7,690 bases of DNA from Anaerolineales bacterium (GTDB lineage: Bacteria > Chloroflexota > Anaerolineae > Anaerolineales > JABWBV01): positions 1 through 7,690 of the forward strand of contig JALUWE010000447.1 in the NCBI GenBank assembly GCA_027019845.1, given 5' to 3'. A model generated the notes under the pieces. The model ran no database searches. It saw nothing but the letters and a program-made list of their open reading frames with translations, and was not told the origin of the DNA. Made by a program: the position numbers and the translations under genes. This document shows positions 6,457 through 7,690 of this stretch, piece by piece (position 1 is the first letter of the stretch; every line of letters begins with the position of its first letter).

Positions 6457-6475
6457 GCAGAACCGCACGCTTTGT

Positions 6476-6479
6476 GGAG
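6476..6479 (+). promoter_or_regulatory. Ribosome binding site GGAG for the four-helix-bundle gene
   Basis: GGAG lies 6 bases before ATG 6486. It favours the start MAKQGYK over the ATG at 6480, and over GTG 6429, which lies within the repeat array. Confidence 0.5.
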
Positions 6480-6485
6480 ATGGAC

Positions 6486-7006
6486 ATGGCAAAACAAGGA
6501 TACAAAGGATATCAAGGCGATCAGACCCAGACCTATCGTAAACTTTACGGCTACAAAAACCTTCTGGCATGGCAAGCAACTGACGAATTGGCGGCGCGAG
6601 TGCATAAGTTGACAACCCGTTTTCACTCACGTTACTATAAACTTGCCAACCAGATGCTTGGCTCCGCCTCGTCCGCCAAGGCCAACATCGCCGAAGGCTA
6701 TTGTCGCAACGCCTTAGGCGATTACATCCGTTTCTGCGAGATTGCGCGCGGTTCGCTTGGCGAATTAGGTAGCCAGATACAAGACTGTGCGAACGATGGG
6801 GGTTAGTGAAAACCGATGAAATTGTCGATCTGCTACGCATCTATGGAGACGCAACGTATTTTTTAGAGCGCCTGATCAAAAGCCTGCGAAAAAAGCGAAA
6901 AGATGGCGACTGGGATCGCAGTATGGGCGTGAGAGAGCAACCCGCGGAATACGTGGCCGGCGCAACACCAACAGAAGTAGACTTACCAGAGGACATGAAT
7001 TTATAA
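6486..7006 (+). pseudogene. Four-helix-bundle protein (23S rRNA intervening-sequence protein family), frameshifted
   Basis: The first frame (6486-6806) gives 106 residues: YKNLLAWQATDELAARVHKL (23-42), the family's opening helix, then LGSASSAKANIAEGY (58-72) and GDYIRFCEIARGSLGEL (78-94), which are hallmark segments. It stops at TAG 6804-6806 after QDCANDGG. The rest of the fold continues in another frame, open from 6773 to TAA 7006: CERWGLVKTDEIVDLLRIY and ATYFLERLIKSLRKKRK form the missing last helix, followed by a charged tail. Removing one TG of the TGTG at 6786-6789 rejoins the frames at D100-C101, giving about 172 residues. Family members, including relatives that assist diversity-generating retroelements (Avd), form small helical bundles that bind nucleic acid. 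Lower GC than its neighbours and flanking arrays suggest it was acquired. A sequencing or assembly error is the alternative to true decay. Confidence 0.82.
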
Positions 7007-7015
7007 AACCCCACA

Positions 7016-7121
7016 AGTTCCCACAGTTCCCACAGTTCCCAGAGTTCCCACCGTCCCCAGAATTCCCACAGTTCCCACAGTTCCCACAGTTCCCACCGTC
7101 CCCAGAATTCCCACAGTCCCC
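7016..7121. repeat. AGTTCCCAC tandem array, 9-bp unit, about 12 copies, with a 45-bp higher-order period
   Basis: Units start at 7016 and every 9 bases up to 7115. Most are exact AGTTCCCAC. Two variant pairs, CGTCCCCAG followed by AATTCCCAC, occur at 7052-7069 and again at 7097-7114, exactly 45 bp (five units) apart, so a five-unit block has been duplicated as a whole. The array runs from 9 bp after the four-helix-bundle stop right up to the ATG at 7122 of the radical SAM gene, leaving no room for an ordinary ribosome binding site. Confidence 0.95.
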
Positions 7122-7690
7122 ATGAATCCCCCCACCCTCCTCTTCGGCCAATCCTACTACCTGCGCTTTGACCCCAAATTGTGGCAGGCCATGCAGCCCT
7201 ACCCGCCGCTGGGAACGCTCTACGCGGCCAGCTACCTGCGCCAGCACGGCTACCGCGTCGCGCTGTTCGACGCCATGCTGGCCGAATCCGAGCAGGAATG
7301 GGCTGCCGCCCTCGACCGCGAACAGCCTGATTTTGCCATTCTGTACGAAGACAACTTCAACTACCTCTCCAAAATGTGCCTGCTGCGCATGAGACAGGCC
7401 GCCTTCACCATGATCCAGATGGCAAAACAGCGCGGCCTCCCGGTCATCGTGGCCGGCTCCGACGCCAGCGACCACTACGCCCAATATCTGCAACACGGCG
7501 CGGACTTCGTGATCCGCGGGGAAGGCGAGATCACCCTGCGCGAGCTGCTGGATAGCCTGACCGGCAAGAGCAACACCCCCCCGGAGCAGATTTTGGGACT
7601 GGCGTTTTATGAAGAGGAGAAGGGGAGAAGGGGAGAGGAGGAGAAGAGGAGAAGGGGAGAGGAGGAGAAGAGGAGAAGGGGAGAGGAGGA
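7122..7690 (+). CDS. B12-binding-domain radical SAM protein, N-terminal part (runs off the window)
   Basis: Only 189 residues are visible, with no stop. The segment matches the Rossmann-like cobalamin-binding domain at the N-terminus of BchE-like radical SAM enzymes: YPPLGTLYAASYLRQHGYRVALFDAML (27-53), PDFAILYEDNFNYLSK (69-84), VIVAGSDAS (108-116) and ADFVIRGEGEITLRELL (127-143). The CxxxCxxC cluster site of the catalytic domain would lie beyond the right edge, so the activity is not shown. The histidine-containing DxHxxG motif is not seen here, as in many members of this class. After ILGLAFYEE (157-165), where the family normally continues into a hairpin and the catalytic domain, the frame enters a charged repeat of 8 residues (EEEKRRRG). 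ATG 7122 is chosen because MNPPTLLFGQS fits the family's N-terminal strand; no Shine-Dalgarno is present. Confidence 0.75.
   Translation, partial: MNPPTLLFGQSYYLRFDPKLWQAMQPYPPLGTLYAASYLRQHGYRVALFDAMLAESEQEWAAALDREQPDFAILYEDNFNYLSKMCLLRMRQAAFTMIQMAKQRGLPVIVAGSDASDHYAQYLQHGADFVIRGEGEITLRELLDSLTGKSNTPPEQILGLAFYEEEKGRRGEEEKRRRGEEEKRRRGEE
7622..7690. repeat. 24-bp homopurine tandem array inside a coding frame
   Basis: The plus strand contains only A and G from 7611 to the window end. Full 24-bp units of GGGGAGAGGAGGAGAAGAGG plus AGAA lie at 7630-7653 and 7654-7677, identical to each other, with a partial unit at 7622-7629 and another from 7678 to the edge. Twenty-four bases equal eight codons, so copy-number change keeps the radical SAM frame open. 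Homopurine tracts of this kind can form triplex (H-DNA) structures. Confidence 0.9.

Larger units (their letters stand above)
6351..7121. other. Four-helix-bundle gene between two inverted tandem arrays (putative IVS-like cassette)
   Basis: Left array unit GTGGGAACTC and right array unit AGTTCCCAC pair perfectly over 9 bases, leaving one C unpaired on the left in each unit. With about ten units on each side, a plus-strand transcript could form a long, regularly bulged stem closing over the protein gene. The interior is visibly lower in GC (27, 31 and 26 of 60 bases in three lines counted) than the neighbouring gene (42 of 60 in one line). Known 23S rRNA intervening sequences carry this protein family between inverted repeats that form a stem. 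Calling this a cassette is inference. Confidence 0.4.

Noticed and set aside
6347..6541. ORFs with a repeated GNSWELVGAR-type peptide, and minus-strand SSHEFPRAPT-type ORFs across the array
   Set aside because: A 10-bp repeat yields a 10-residue periodic peptide in any open frame; there is no start signal and no family-like sequence outside the array.
6798..6806. Programmed -1 frameshift at the G5 run before the four-helix-bundle stop
   Set aside because: The heptamer T GGG GGT does not allow re-pairing of both tRNAs, and a shift there would lose the family-like C-E-R-W-G join that a TG deletion restores.
7016..7121. CRISPR-like array
   Set aside because: Units are 9 bp and contiguous with no spacers; the same holds for the 10-bp array. 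Neither is a CRISPR.
6486..7121. Diversity-generating retroelement, suggested by Avd-like relatives of the four-helix-bundle protein
   Set aside because: No reverse transcriptase, template repeat or adenine-biased variable repeat is visible in the window.

Overview
The window is a high-GC bacterial segment (about 70% GC in the one coding stretch I counted). It belongs to a cell-surface polysaccharide or glycoconjugate locus. The gene mix (GT4 enzymes, a cellulose-synthase-like GT2, an O-antigen ligase/polymerase-type membrane protein, a nucleotidyltransferase-like protein, a four-helix-bundle 'intervening sequence' protein and a B12-binding radical SAM protein) and the many short tandem repeats suggest Chloroflexota, perhaps Anaerolineae or a related class. 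That placement is an impression from protein style and has not been tested by a search.

Layout. A minus-strand GT4 glycosyltransferase (50-1069) is divergent from a plus-strand set of tightly overlapping genes: a Wzy/WaaL-type membrane protein (1296-2669), a processive-type GT2 (2662-4164) and a 59-residue lipoprotein-like ORF (4161-4340). That set runs 19 bp into a convergent minus-strand GT4 (4322-5440). A 29-bp gap separates this GT4 from a divergent plus-strand nucleotidyltransferase-like gene (5470-6372). Next comes a lower-GC four-helix-bundle gene broken by an apparent 2-base duplication (6486-7006), then the 5' part of a B12-binding radical SAM gene (from 7122, running off the window). 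No rRNA, tRNA, CRISPR or insertion sequence was seen.

How the genes fit together. The two GT4 enzymes would add sugars to an acceptor at the cytoplasmic face. The GT2 has the motifs of a membrane-embedded beta-glycan synthase. The Wzy/WaaL-like protein would polymerise or ligate the product outside the membrane. The roles of the nucleotidyltransferase-like and radical SAM proteins are unknown; a link to glycan modification is only suggested by position.

The most striking structure is the repeats. Every intergenic gap longer than 30 bp holds a tandem array, each with its own unit (6, 7/8, 9 or 10 bp), and a 24-bp array lies inside the radical SAM reading frame. The arrays on either side of the four-helix-bundle gene are nearly reverse complementary: GTGGGAACT on the left matches AGTTCCCAC on the right, with one extra base per unit on the left. 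A transcript across them could fold into a stem of roughly 100 nt closing over the gene. This resembles, in outline, the intervening sequences of 23S rRNA that carry the same protein family between long inverted repeats.
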